From Chloroflexi bacterium UBA4733 (GTDB taxonomy: Bacteria; Chloroflexota; UBA4733), in the NCBI GenBank assembly GCA_002404055.1, contig DHIZ01000041.1, positions 13,600 to 63,237 on the forward strand: a DNA stretch of 49,638 nucleotides, read 5' to 3'. The notes below the pieces were generated by a model. The model made no database searches, had not been told where the DNA came from, and saw only the letters and a list, made by a program, of their open reading frames with translations. Every line of letters begins with the position of its first letter. Position 1 is the first letter of the stretch. Position numbers and translations under genes: made by a program. Below, in pieces: positions 34,676 to 43,267 of this stretch.

Positions 34676-34855
34676 TCAATCGTCGGAAAGCGGCAAGGCC
34701 AACAGCAAGGGGGAGCCGGCAACGCCATCCTGGGTGACCTTCGCCTGCGCTTCGCCTGCGCCGGCGGTCACCCGGATCGGAAACGAACCGTCCGGCGCGT
34801 TGGGAACCAGTACTGTGACCTGGATCGTCGTTGCACTCTGGTCGGTGTATACCGT
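34676..34855 (-). pseudogene. C-terminal fragment of an exported beta-rich protein
   Basis: On the minus strand about 55 codons ending in TGA at 34676-34678 read like a real protein end: VYTDQSATTIQVTVLVPNAP, then DGSFPIRVTAGAGEAQAK, resembling the C-terminal domain of exported proteins. Upstream of about 34855 the same frame reverts to random sequence. The position is exactly where the opposing response regulator loses its similarity, so a rearrangement probably joined two gene pieces here. Confidence 0.45.
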
Positions 34856-34870
34856 TCGGCCAGACGAGAG

Positions 34871-35314
34871 GTGACCGACCGCGTGCTGCTCCTGGACCTG
34901 GGGGCGGACGATTATCTGGTCAAACCTTTCGCTTTGAGCGAGTTGCTGGCGCATGTGCGAGCGCTGAGTCGGCGCATCCGTGCCGGCGGTCAGCCACTGC
35001 TGCACTGCGGTGACCTGCTGCTGGATGTCGACGCCGGGCGGGTGGTGCGTGGCAGTCGCGAGTTGCCCCTGACGCCGACCGAGTATCGGCTGCTGCTGCT
35101 GCTGCTCCAACATAAAGGTCAAGCGCTCGACGAAGAGACGATCGCCCAGCGCCTCTGGGGCGACACCGGCGCCGCGACAACATCCAACCGCGTCGAGGTT
35201 CACGTCTACCGGCTGCGCGGCAAGTTGCAGCAGGATACTGAAGCGCCGCTGCTGCACACGCTGCGCGCATTCGGGCGCAGCGCCGCCTACGTTGTGCGCG
35301 AGCCGGCGCCATGA
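34871..35314 (+). CDS. OmpR-type response regulator, receiver domain mostly missing
   Basis: The intact part is a winged-helix DNA-binding domain of the OmpR/PhoB type (about residues 50-145), with LTPTEYRLLLLLL and NRVEVHVYRLRGKL. Before it only the last third of a receiver remains: TDRVLLLDLGADDYLVKPFALSELL, including the conserved Lys. The phospho-Asp and the first 80 or so residues are gone. GTG 34871 is a guess, as the frame is open from 34451. The stop overlaps the sensor kinase start by four bases (ATGA). It is either a pseudogene or a DNA-binding protein that no longer responds to phosphorylation. Confidence 0.65.
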   Translation: MTDRVLLLDLGADDYLVKPFALSELLAHVRALSRRIRAGGQPLLHCGDLLLDVDAGRVVRGSRELPLTPTEYRLLLLLLQHKGQALDEETIAQRLWGDTGAATTSNRVEVHVYRLRGKLQQDTEAPLLHTLRAFGRSAAYVVREPAP

Positions 35315-36816
35315 CGACTGGAGGCGCGGCACGCCCTGCCGTTAACGGCAACATGTTGGCCGCGCTACCGCGCGCCGCCGCGACATGGCTCGTGGCGCTC
35401 AGCGCGATCGGCGGCGGCTTGCTGACAGCGTGTCTCGGTCAGTTGGCAGTCGCGCCGAAGACGTTCTCGAACCAACCCTATCTGGTCGCCCTGGTCCCGC
35501 TCTTGCTGGCAGTGGCCATCGTCTTTGGGGTGCGCCCGGTCCGACTGGGACCCAGCACTAAGATTCATCTGGGCGCCGCCCCGCTATTTTGCGCCGCCCT
35601 GCTGTTCGCGCCGGCGCTGGCGGGTGTCATCGCCTACACCAGTGCGCTGAGCCACAACCTCTGGTTGCGCCGCCGTCCCTGGAACGCGCTCTTCAATGCC
35701 GCCCAGCATCTGCTCACGGCCGTCGGCGCTGGTGCGCTCTACCATGCCATCCAGAGTATGGCGACGGGTGTTCCCGGCGCCATGGCGGCCCTGGCTGCCG
35801 CCGGCCTCGGCTACTTCCTGATCAGTACCTTGCTGGCTGCCACGATGACCGCGCTGGCCCAGAGGAAGAGCTGGTTGGCGACGGTCGCCTCAACCTGGCG
35901 GTCGGTCTGGGCGCATTATCTCACGTTGCTCACCTTCGGCTGGCTCGCTGCGTTGGTGGCGGTGACCGCTCCCTGGTCGTTGCCCTTGCTCGCCGTGCCG
36001 ATTCTTGTCGCCTACCGGCTCGACCAGACCCTGGGCGATCTGCTTGACACACGTCGCCAACTGGCGGAGGCGCTGGAACGCCAGCGCCAATTTGTCGGTG
36101 ATGTGGCCCACGAACTGGGAGCGCCCCTGACCTCCGTCGCCGGCAACGCGGCGGTGTTGTTAGCCGATACGGCACTGGCTCCGACGTTACGGGAGCCGGT
36201 GGAGGATATGTTCGCGGAAGCGACCCGCACTGCCAGGCTGCTCGGCGACCTTCTCCTTTTAAGCAAGGTAGAAGAGGGAAGGCCGCTCCAGCGCACGGCG
36301 GTCTCGCTTTGTTGCGTCGCTGAGGAGGCAATTCGCCTCTGCCGGAGTGCGGCCAGCACCGGAGATGTCTGCCTGGAATTGCAGGCGACGTCGGACGGTT
36401 GGGTAGATGGGTCGCAAGAGTTGCTCGAACAATTGCTGATCAATCTCGTAGAAAACGCCATACACCATAGCGCGCCGGAGAGCCGGGTGCAGGTCACCGT
36501 GGCGCTGCTGGATGGTCAATTGGCCGTGGCCGTCCGCGATAGCGGGTCCGGCATCCCAGCCGAGGAACTGGCCCAGGTTTTCCAACGCCACTACCGCGCG
36601 GGCAAAGCTCAATCACGCGCCCTGGGCGGGGCCGGCCTCGGCCTGGCGATTGCTCGGCGCATCGCCGACGTACATGGCGGCCACATCACGGCCGAAAGCA
36701 CCGTAGGCGCCGGCAGTTGCTTTACCCTGCTGCTGCCGCCCGGCGCTGAACCGGGCGGCAGCAGCAGGACCGTTGAGCGAGCGGGGCGTCGACCCAGTGT
36801 GGGCCAGTTCATGTGA
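35311..36816 (+). CDS. Membrane sensor histidine kinase
   Basis: A 501-aa kinase. About six membrane segments (about 22-235) form an N-terminal sensory unit. The dimerisation domain has QFVGDVAHELGAPLTSVAGN with the phosphorylated His 267. The N-box INLVENAIHHS, VRDSGSGIP (G1) and GGAGLGLAIARRIADVHGG (G2) are complete, followed by about 30 extra residues. It overlaps the truncated response regulator by four bases and was presumably its partner. With that receiver gone it may phosphorylate another regulator. The signal is unknown. Confidence 0.93.
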   Translation: MTTGGAARPAVNGNMLAALPRAAATWLVALSAIGGGLLTACLGQLAVAPKTFSNQPYLVALVPLLLAVAIVFGVRPVRLGPSTKIHLGAAPLFCAALLFAPALAGVIAYTSALSHNLWLRRRPWNALFNAAQHLLTAVGAGALYHAIQSMATGVPGAMAALAAAGLGYFLISTLLAATMTALAQRKSWLATVASTWRSVWAHYLTLLTFGWLAALVAVTAPWSLPLLAVPILVAYRLDQTLGDLLDTRRQLAEALERQRQFVGDVAHELGAPLTSVAGNAAVLLADTALAPTLREPVEDMFAEATRTARLLGDLLLLSKVEEGRPLQRTAVSLCCVAEEAIRLCRSAASTGDVCLELQATSDGWVDGSQELLEQLLINLVENAIHHSAPESRVQVTVALLDGQLAVAVRDSGSGIPAEELAQVFQRHYRAGKAQSRALGGAGLGLAIARRIADVHGGHITAESTVGAGSCFTLLLPPGAEPGGSSRTVERAGRRPSVGQFM

Positions 36817-36826
36817 GCAGATGGCC

Positions 36827-36927
36827 GGCGACTGAAGTCGCGCCTACGGGGAGCGAAGCCCGCCTGCGCGGGCTGACGTAGTCCGCGAAGGCGGACTTCG
36901 CCTGGTATAGCCGCGACTTTAGTCGCC
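36827..36927. repeat. Dispersed hairpin repeat, copy 2 (three-stem form)
   Basis: Outer arms GGCGACTGAAGTCGCG (36827-36842) and CGCGACTTTAGTCGCC (36912-36927) pair in 15 of 16 positions. Inside lie AGCCCGC-CTGC-GCGGGCT (36857-36874) and AGTCCGC-GAAG-GCGGACT (36880-36897). The whole can fold as a cruciform. It lies between converging sensor kinase and TadG-like genes and may end both transcripts. Confidence 0.85.
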
Positions 36928-36996
36928 AGGCGTGCGTCGGCACCGTGGTGGACCGAAGTTCGTTGACGGCTCAGTCGATGCTGGGCCTCTTGCACC

Positions 36997-38742
36997 TCAC
37001 GATCCATAGAAGACGCCGCTGGCCGTCACCGTACTGCCGCAGACACCCCCGACTGTCGCGGTGATCACATAGGAGACATTCGAGTTGGAGCCGGCGTCGA
37101 TTTGCGCTGTGAACGAGGTCGCGGCGCCATCCGGCGACACCGTTGCCGTGTTCGGGTAAGACCCGCTGGCAGTGCCCCAGCGCAGTGTTGTGGTGGCGTT
37201 CACGTTCGTGCTCCAGGTCACCGTGAAGTTTCCCGAGTGCCCTGGCTCTGAGAAGCTCGGCCCGGAGATCTGCAGTTGCGTGCAAGGTGTGGCCGTTGCC
37301 GTTGGCGTGGCTGTGGCCGTCGCGGTGGCGGTTGAGGTTGGTGTCGGCATCGGTGTTGCCGTATTGGTCGGCGTTGCCGTGACGGTGGGCGTGGCCGTCG
37401 GCAGCGGTGTGGCTGTGGCTGTCGGTGCGGCTGTGGCTGTCGGTGCGGTCGTCGGTGTTGCCGTCGGCCCACCGGCTGTTGCCGTCGCGGTCGCCGTTCC
37501 AACCGGCGTGGCTGTGCTGGTCGCTGTGGCGGTGGCGCTCGGTGCGGGCGTACTTGTTGCCGTGGCGGAGGGAACTGGCGTCGCGGTTGGTGTATTGGTG
37601 GCGAGCGGCGTCGGTGTTGCACTGGGGACAGGGGTAACTGCCGGCAGCGGCGTACTCGTGGCGACAGGGGTCGGAAAGCCACCGGTGATGTAGGTGAAGG
37701 CGATCGGTCCACCGAGACCGCTTGGCGCAGGCGTACCGGATAGGCTGAAACTGCCAGGCAACGGCACCGGTACTCCGAAGAAGCTGTTCGAATCAATGCC
37801 TGCACAATAGCTCTTGAAGGCCGCGAAGCCGGCGATCAGCACAGTACTGGTGCTCGGGGGATTATTCGTGAATATCGGGATAACGAAGATGCCGAAGGCC
37901 CCGCCGCTGTCGCTTGTACCCTGGTTATTGCAATTCGTGACGATGCCACTGTAGGGATTGGCACCGGGATTTTCTATCCAACCCGCCTTGTCACCATTAT
38001 CCGGCGTCATGGTGTCACCGACGCCAAGGGTGCCGCCATAGCCGTTGGTCGACCACGCCAGGTGGCAGTTTTGGGTATCCGAGTTGCAGCTCGGGTCGGG
38101 AGAGTAGCCGGGTCCGGCGGTGTCGCTGGACGAGAAATCCATAACACCTTTCCAGCTATTGGGAATCGCCGGGTAGTTATGAGCGTACTGCGGGCCCCAC
38201 AGGTTGTATGACGTGTCGGTCTGGTAGTCCATCAAGGGAATACCGAGCGGTACAAGGTCTCCCCGGTAAGTGGACGGCTCTGCTGCCCGCTGCGCGACCA
38301 CGATGCCACCGGCACTGACGTTGATATTGCCCGACCCCAGCACGCCCCCGAAAATACGCGGGTAGGACGTGGCGCTTTCGACGGAAACACCCGCAGCATT
38401 GGCGGGTATCGTGCCGCTGCTGCCGACCGTGGCCACCGGCACGCCATTACTATCGACGTACAGCACGACCGGGTTGCTCGCCCCGTTGCCCGCCACCACC
38501 GTGTGTACGGCATTGAGCACATCGGCGTTGTAGCCATTGCTGCCGTATTCGCTGACGATGGAGGCGCCGGCGAGTGCGCCGGCGTCGGCGGCATTTTGCT
38601 GCTGCCGCTTGATCGTGTAGCCCTGTCCAATGTCGATCGAGAGCGCCAGCATGCCGAGCATGACGGCGAGCGTCATCGCCAGCATGATGATCGCCTGGCC
38701 GTGCTCGCCGGAGGTCTGCTGCTGCTGCTGCCGTGTGTGCAT
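36997..38742 (-). CDS. TadG-like exported protein with Thr-Pro-Ala linker
   Basis: A 581-aa TadG-like protein of a tight-adherence type surface system. The N terminus has [28 protein letters not shown], a membrane anchor with the TadG pattern, then [15 protein letters not shown], a typical TadG region. A central domain is followed by about 150 residues of Thr/Pro/Ala repeats (coded near 37290-37690) and a C-terminal Ig-like domain (from about 490). The start ATG 38742 follows AGAGAGG by five bases. It heads a minus-strand group whose other members are two TadE-like genes. It probably sits on the cell surface or in the membrane. Confidence 0.82.
   Translation of the reverse strand: MHTRQQQQQTSGEHGQAIIMLAMTLAVMLGMLALSIDIGQGYTIKRQQQNAADAGALAGASIVSEYGSNGYNADVLNAVHTVVAGNGASNPVVLYVDSNGVPVATVGSSGTIPANAAGVSVESATSYPRIFGGVLGSGNINVSAGGIVVAQRAAEPSTYRGDLVPLGIPLMDYQTDTSYNLWGPQYAHNYPAIPNSWKGVMDFSSSDTAGPGYSPDPSCNSDTQNCHLAWSTNGYGGTLGVGDTMTPDNGDKAGWIENPGANPYSGIVTNCNNQGTSDSGGAFGIFVIPIFTNNPPSTSTVLIAGFAAFKSYCAGIDSNSFFGVPVPLPGSFSLSGTPAPSGLGGPIAFTYITGGFPTPVATSTPLPAVTPVPSATPTPLATNTPTATPVPSATATSTPAPSATATATSTATPVGTATATATAGGPTATPTTAPTATAAPTATATPLPTATPTVTATPTNTATPMPTPTSTATATATATPTATATPCTQLQISGPSFSEPGHSGNFTVTWSTNVNATTTLRWGTASGSYPNTATVSPDGAATSFTAQIDAGSNSNVSYVITATVGGVCGSTVTASGVFYGS
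37290..37690. repeat. Tandem Thr-Pro-Ala coding repeat in TadG-like gene
   Basis: Short degenerate units built from codons for Thr, Ala and Pro. One exact pair is the 18-mer at 37411-37428, repeated at 37429-37446. The repeat length stays a multiple of three, so copy changes would alter linker length but not the frame. Confidence 0.7.
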
Positions 38743-38752
38743 GCTCACCTCT

Positions 38753-39205
38753 CTAGTCCTGTACCACTGCCATGGACGACTTTGTCATGTACAACGTGCC
38801 GACGATATTGCTGAGGAGCGGCGTCACTGGCGTAAAAGACTTGGTGACGCTCACCGTCCGGCACTCTTTATTCACGCCGATACTGGGGATGCACCAGGAA
38901 AAGCCGACGTTGACCTGCGATTGGGAGATCGGGTCAAAGATGCCGCCCTGGCTTTGCACGACACCGATGACCGCGTTCCCCGCCGCGATGTCCTGGGTCG
39001 AACTGCCGGGAATCGTGCCCGGCGGCGTGGCAGGCATGAGTGCTGCCGCGCGAGCGCCCTCGTACGTTGCGTGCGAAAGGGCAACATAGTCCGCCACCGC
39101 TCGTCCAAAGTCCAGCACGCCGAAGAGCATGAGAAAAATGACCGGAGTCATGAGGGCGAACTCGACAATCGCCTGGCCCCCGTGTCGTATTCCAGGTTGG
39201 TTCAT
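38753..39205 (-). CDS. TadE-like pseudopilin
   Basis: A 150-aa TadE-family protein. The short positive start leads to [21 protein letters not shown], the TadE signature, where Gly before the conserved Glu is a likely processing site for a TadV-type peptidase. [21 protein letters not shown] follows. The rest is a small beta-rich domain with Cys. Its start overlaps the upstream TadE gene by four bases. It lies 10 bases before the TadG-like gene, so the three are probably one operon. Confidence 0.85.
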   Translation of the reverse strand: MNQPGIRHGGQAIVEFALMTPVIFLMLFGVLDFGRAVADYVALSHATYEGARAAALMPATPPGTIPGSSTQDIAAGNAVIGVVQSQGGIFDPISQSQVNVGFSWCIPSIGVNKECRTVSVTKSFTPVTPLLSNIVGTLYMTKSSMAVVQD

Positions 39206-39642
39206 ATGACCGGCCCGGTGGCCGTACCAGTAAGGGTCGCCACTCCGCCCGGCAGGAAGTTTGCCAACAGCGGCGTGACCGGTCGAAACTGCCAGGTGAC
39301 GACGACGGTCACGGTGAGCGGCACAGAAGAACCTGGGTGAAAACTGGCGCCACAGGCGGGGCCGCTGCCGTAGCAGGAGGCGCAGGTTGAAGTGATCGTG
39401 AGACTGGCCGGCGTGATTTCCGGCAGGGCGGCGTCGACGCCCGCCGTGATTGCATTGCTACAGACCATATGATCTGAGCCGACCCGCACGCCTTCGCGCG
39501 CCGCGCCGTTGAGGGCAGTGGTGTAATAGTAGGCGCGTCCGGCGTCCAGACCGCCCAACACCAACAGCGCAAAAAAAGGCATGATAATGGCCAGCTCCAC
39601 CACTGCCTGACCACGAGACCGACAACGCCGCGTGCCCGCCAT
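39202..39642 (-). CDS. TadE-like pseudopilin
   Basis: A 146-aa TadE-family protein with RGQAVVELAIIMPFFALLVLG near the N terminus and LDAGRAYYYTTALNGAAREGVR after it. Four Cys (CASCYGSGPAC region) suggest a disulfide-bonded outer domain. It is the first gene of the minus-strand group and its stop overlaps the next TadE gene. It is divergent from another TadE gene at 39922, with a regulatory region between. Confidence 0.85.
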   Translation of the reverse strand: MAGTRRCRSRGQAVVELAIIMPFFALLVLGGLDAGRAYYYTTALNGAAREGVRVGSDHMVCSNAITAGVDAALPEITPASLTITSTCASCYGSGPACGASFHPGSSVPLTVTVVVTWQFRPVTPLLANFLPGGVATLTGTATGPVI

Positions 39643-39921
39643 CTGTTACCTAACCTAAACGTCCACTGCCAGTCTAGGACACTCTTGCGCCCACTGGTAT
39701 GGCATCAGTGGGCTACTGGCAGCGGGTTACTTTTGGTTACTGTTGTCAGTATAAACCATGACTCCGGTCAGTGGAATGTCAGCGAACGGCGTGCTGCTGT
39801 AGGCCGCATGGCGTAGCCAGGCACACCGCGAATGTACCCCTGCGTCAGGCAGTTTCGTCAGCGAATCGTCAGCGCCGCTGCGTAGATTGGTCACAGTGTA
39901 ATAGGCGACTGGGAGGTCGGC
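39643..39921. promoter_or_regulatory. Divergent promoter region between the two tad groups
   Basis: The 279-base gap separates the two TadE genes. It contains nested inverted repeats: GCCCACTG (39689-39696) with CAGTGGGC (39706-39713) inside CTGCCAGT (39666-39673) with ACTGGCAG (39715-39722). A TATAAA (39750-39755, +) overlaps a minus-strand TATACT (39753-39748), so one site may serve both directions. GGTTAC occurs twice (39725 and 39735). It is a likely operator and promoter region. Confidence 0.5.
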
Positions 39922-40395
39922 GTGTTATCTGGTCGTGGCGCTCTCCAGGGACGGATGGGCAGTGGTGTGCTGCGTGCTCAACGACTGCGCGGCCAGGCGA
40001 TCGTGGAGATGGCGCTGCTCTTACCCATCGTCCTGTTGATTGCCATGATCGGTGTTGCAGGGTCGCAGATGTTGCAAGAATCCATCATGTTGCGGAATGT
40101 GGCGCGGGAGGGCGCCCTGGCCGCCGCCGCCTATATGCAGTCGCCCAATCCCCTGCCGGCCGGCTGCTCCGGGGGTGGCAGTAGCATCACCGACGCGCAA
40201 GACTGCGCGCGCTACCGAGTGCTCGCCAGTGGGGCGCCAACTTCCGTGACCATGACGTGGGCACAAGTGACCGGATCCCAGTCTAACTTCAAGATGGCGC
40301 AGGTTACGGTCACCGACACCCTGTCGCCGGCCTCCGGCTTTTTCGGTACAAAAACCATCGGCTACTCGGCAGCAGCCGCCGTACCGGGTCAGTAA
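39922..40395 (+). CDS. TadE-like pseudopilin
   Basis: A 157-aa TadE-family protein. LRGQAIVEMALLLPIVLLIAM is the signature hydrophobic segment near residues 23-43, followed by MLRNVAREGALAAAAYM. The GTG start at 39922 has GGGAGG five bases before it. It is the first of the plus-strand triplet and lies 59 bases before the TadG-like gene. Confidence 0.85.
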   Translation: MLSGRGALQGRMGSGVLRAQRLRGQAIVEMALLLPIVLLIAMIGVAGSQMLQESIMLRNVAREGALAAAAYMQSPNPLPAGCSGGGSSITDAQDCARYRVLASGAPTSVTMTWAQVTGSQSNFKMAQVTVTDTLSPASGFFGTKTIGYSAAAAVPGQ

Positions 40396-40454
40396 CCAGA
40401 CGCCTGGCGTTGTTCGTCGGGATAGGCACCAGAGTAGGGAAAGGTAGTGCGCAC

Positions 40455-42059
40455 ATGACAGGCAAGAGACGGGAGCGGGGCCAGTCCATGGTGCTATTTG
40501 CACTCATGTTGCCGGTGCTGCTGGGGTCCATCGCCCTCGTGCTGGATATCGGCAATGGCTACGTCGCCCGGCGCGACCTCCAGAACGCTGCCGATCTGGG
40601 ATCGCTGGCGGTAGCCCAGTACCTGGGCGATCACAGCACACCGACAGATCGACAGGTAGCCGGCATCGTCACGGATTTTGTCACCGCTAATGCCCCGATA
40701 AGCGGCGCCACCTGGGTAGCGACCTACATCAAAGACGACGGCACCTCCACGGGCATCGCGGTGAACAATGTCGGCCATATTGTCCCGCCGGGCGCGGCCG
40801 GGGTCCTCATCACCCCCAGCGTTCAGTCACACAACTTCTTCGAGCAGGTTCTGGGCAGCAAGGTGATCAACGTTTCCGCCAGCGGCGGGGCCGTTGGCGC
40901 TATCAACTCCTCCACGGGTGGAGCAGCCATCGGCGGCAGCTCGGCGCCGGCCATCGTGGCACTCGATTCCGGCAACCACATCTGTCCTCACTCAATCATC
41001 TCTGATGCCAACGGCACCTACACCGACGTGGTCGATGCCAAAGAGGGTGGCACCATGAACATCGCCGGGCAGTTCATCACGGCTTCACCGAGTCCCTTTG
41101 ACGGGCACTTCCGGGGCAATGTCGGCAGCAACGTCGCTTACGGCATGTACAGCTCGGGGACGACGACTATCAACTATGGCAGTCTTGCCACCGGGCACGC
41201 CTATTACCCTGACCCGTTAGCGAAGATCGCGGAACCGGTGAATGCCAGCGCGGCCTGTTCGGGCGGTACCGCAACGGTCAACACCCAGGCCAGCTTTGCC
41301 AACGGCGTCTGGACGCCTGGTATCTATCAAGGAAACAGCAACGGTCCCGCCATCTTCACCGGCATCACCATCCTCAATGACTGCGGCAATAGCGTAGCCG
41401 GCGTCTACATCTTCCCGCACGGGGCCGTCTTCGAGGGTACTCTGACGGGCAACGACGTGCTGCTCTACTCGCAGGGCCAGATCAATCCGTCGAACGTCTG
41501 CACCGACAATAGTCAGGCCAACAACGGTGGGGCGTTGCTCAACGAGCCGTACATCGGCAGTAGCAGCGGCGTCAATGTCTACGGCTTCATCTTTACTGGA
41601 CCCAATAGCGTCACGCTGTCGGCGCCCAATTCCGGTCCCTTCACCAATCTGGTGCTCTTCCAAAGCCGGTCGGCGCCGGCGCACATCGGCTTCAAAGTCT
41701 GCCCTGGCGACAGCGGCGTGATCGCCCTCATCGGCACGGTCTACGCCCACAACCAGAATGATGTCCCCAGAAACAGCAGGAATACTGTGGCCGTGACGAA
41801 TACCAGCTGGAGTCCCGCCGGGAATGGCAGTGCTCTCGTCTTCGGCACGGACGACGGTGCTATGGACGGCAACGGCACGCCGCCTAGCTGCGCTACCGAC
41901 GACCCCCCGACGTGTACCTGGCCGACCTACGGCGGCGGCACCTTGAAGATTGACGGTGCGGCGGTGGTTGATGTCTTCTACACCACGGGCAACGCCAACG
42001 TGACGATCATGTACGACACCAGCCACGTGCCGTTGGTGGGCGCCAAGCTGATCCATTAG
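40455..42059 (+). CDS. TadG-like exported protein
   Basis: A 534-aa TadG-family protein. RGQSMVLFALMLPVLLGSIALVLDIGNGY is its N-terminal anchor, followed by RRDLQNAADLGSLAVAQYL, the TadG region. The rest is a large exported domain, rich in Gly, Ser, Thr and Asn with several Cys (TPGIYQGNSNGPAIF and GTVYAHNQND are examples). It has no Thr-Pro linker, unlike its minus-strand counterpart. The start ATG 40455 follows GGAAAGG by about ten bases; the frame is open further upstream. Confidence 0.82.
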   Translation: MTGKRRERGQSMVLFALMLPVLLGSIALVLDIGNGYVARRDLQNAADLGSLAVAQYLGDHSTPTDRQVAGIVTDFVTANAPISGATWVATYIKDDGTSTGIAVNNVGHIVPPGAAGVLITPSVQSHNFFEQVLGSKVINVSASGGAVGAINSSTGGAAIGGSSAPAIVALDSGNHICPHSIISDANGTYTDVVDAKEGGTMNIAGQFITASPSPFDGHFRGNVGSNVAYGMYSSGTTTINYGSLATGHAYYPDPLAKIAEPVNASAACSGGTATVNTQASFANGVWTPGIYQGNSNGPAIFTGITILNDCGNSVAGVYIFPHGAVFEGTLTGNDVLLYSQGQINPSNVCTDNSQANNGGALLNEPYIGSSSGVNVYGFIFTGPNSVTLSAPNSGPFTNLVLFQSRSAPAHIGFKVCPGDSGVIALIGTVYAHNQNDVPRNSRNTVAVTNTSWSPAGNGSALVFGTDDGAMDGNGTPPSCATDDPPTCTWPTYGGGTLKIDGAAVVDVFYTTGNANVTIMYDTSHVPLVGAKLIH

Positions 42060-42077
42060 CAAGAAGAGGGGCGAGAG

Positions 42078-42587
42078 TTGGACGCGCACACGCGGATACC
42101 CGGTCGGCGGCGGCCAACCGCCGGCCAGGCCATCGTGGAGTTCGCCCTCCTCACGCCCCTGCTGCTCATGCTGACGGTCGGGCTGTTGGATGCCTGCCGG
42201 GCCTTCTGGGCCTACACTGCCTTACAGAATGTGGCCTCGGAAGGCGCCCGCCAGACGATCGCGATCCTCTTCCCCACCTCGTCGGTACCCAAGCCGTGCC
42301 TGGTCGGCGGTTCGACCGGCAACACGCAAACCATCGTGCAGTCCGCTGTCGCCGAAGCGTCGGTCCTGGGGCTCGACACCACTGCCCTGAGCGGCAGTAG
42401 CGCCCCGCTCACCAACGCCAACTTCACCCTTGCCGCCTACGACTCCAATGCCAACGCCACCTTGTGTGTACCGACCGGCGCGACCGTCACTTTCCAGGCC
42501 AGCTATACCTTCCAACCCCTGGTCAGCCTGATGCTCGGTCGGGGCTCCATAACGATGACCGCCAAGACGACGTTACAGATCGAGTAA
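42078..42587 (+). CDS. TadE-like pseudopilin
   Basis: A 169-aa TadE-family protein with [21 protein letters not shown] and LLDACRAFWAYTALQNVASEGAR. It probably begins with TTG at 42078 after GAGGGGCGAGAG and lies 18 bases after the TadG-like gene, so the plus-strand triplet is also likely one operon. It ends 70 bases before the Uma2 gene. Confidence 0.82.
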   Translation: MDAHTRIPGRRRPTAGQAIVEFALLTPLLLMLTVGLLDACRAFWAYTALQNVASEGARQTIAILFPTSSVPKPCLVGGSTGNTQTIVQSAVAEASVLGLDTTALSGSSAPLTNANFTLAAYDSNANATLCVPTGATVTFQASYTFQPLVSLMLGRGSITMTAKTTLQIE

Positions 42588-42609
42588 GGCCGCTGCCGCC
42601 CTATACGGC

Positions 42610-42615
42610 TATACT
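42610..42615 (+). promoter_or_regulatory. Possible -10 element for the Uma2 gene
   Basis: TATACT on the plus strand about 43 bases before the Uma2 start at 42658. No strong -35 is apparent. Confidence 0.3.
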
Positions 42616-42657
42616 TCGCTTTATGGTGACGCGCTCGGTAGCGACAGGAGCACGGCG

Positions 42658-43239
42658 ATGGTAGCAGCGCAAACACGGCTTCGACGCTATACGTTGGCGG
42701 ATCTGGATGCTTTCCCCGATGATGGCAAGTTGCGCGAGCTCGTGGATGGGCAGATCGTGGAGTGGGACATGCCGACGTGGTATCACGGCTTTATCCTTAA
42801 CGCGATCGCGCACCTCCTCACGAGTTATGTCCTGGACCACGACCTCGGCGCCGTCGTCGGCGGAGATCCTTTGGTCAGTATTGAGGGCAGCGTGTACCAT
42901 GCCCGCGGCCCGGATGTTGCCTTCTACGACATCCAACGCATTCCCAGTGACTTTCGGCAACCGACCACGACAACGGCGCCCGACTTCGTCATTGAGGTGA
43001 TTTCGCCTTCGGACCGTGCCACCGAGGTGGAGCGCAAAATTGCGGACTGGCTGCGGGCCGATGTGCGCCTGCTCTGGTACGTGAATCCGGATGCCGGCAT
43101 GACCACCGTCTATTACCGCAAGACCATTCAGCGCGTCGCGGCAAGCGAGGTGCTGGACGGCGTTGATGTCGTACCGGGCTTCACGCTCCGCTTGACAGAC
43201 CTGTTCGACCGGTTGACGCGCCTGCTGCCGCAGGTGTGA
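42658..43239 (+). CDS. Uma2-family endonuclease-like protein
   Basis: A 193-aa Uma2/DUF820 protein. KLRELVDGQIVEWDMP, ARGPDVAFYDI and APDFVIEVISPSDRATEVERKIADWL are the PD-(D/E)XK-like core segments, followed by VRLLWYVNPDAG. It is the typical short form without a coiled coil. GGAG lies seven bases before the ATG. Family members are widespread in this phylum and in Cyanobacteria, but their role is not established. Confidence 0.9.
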   Translation: MVAAQTRLRRYTLADLDAFPDDGKLRELVDGQIVEWDMPTWYHGFILNAIAHLLTSYVLDHDLGAVVGGDPLVSIEGSVYHARGPDVAFYDIQRIPSDFRQPTTTTAPDFVIEVISPSDRATEVERKIADWLRADVRLLWYVNPDAGMTTVYYRKTIQRVAASEVLDGVDVVPGFTLRLTDLFDRLTRLLPQV

Positions 43240-43267
43240 GCGCTGCGGTGCAAGCTGCGCGTCCGCC

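Noticed and set aside
37172..37693. Gly-Val-Ala repeat protein on the plus strand
   Set aside because: It is the mirror of the Thr-Pro-Ala linker codons and lacks a ribosome site.
37780..37810. Possible tRNA T-loop (GTTCGAATC)
   Set aside because: It lies inside the TadG-like coding frame with no acceptor stem around it.
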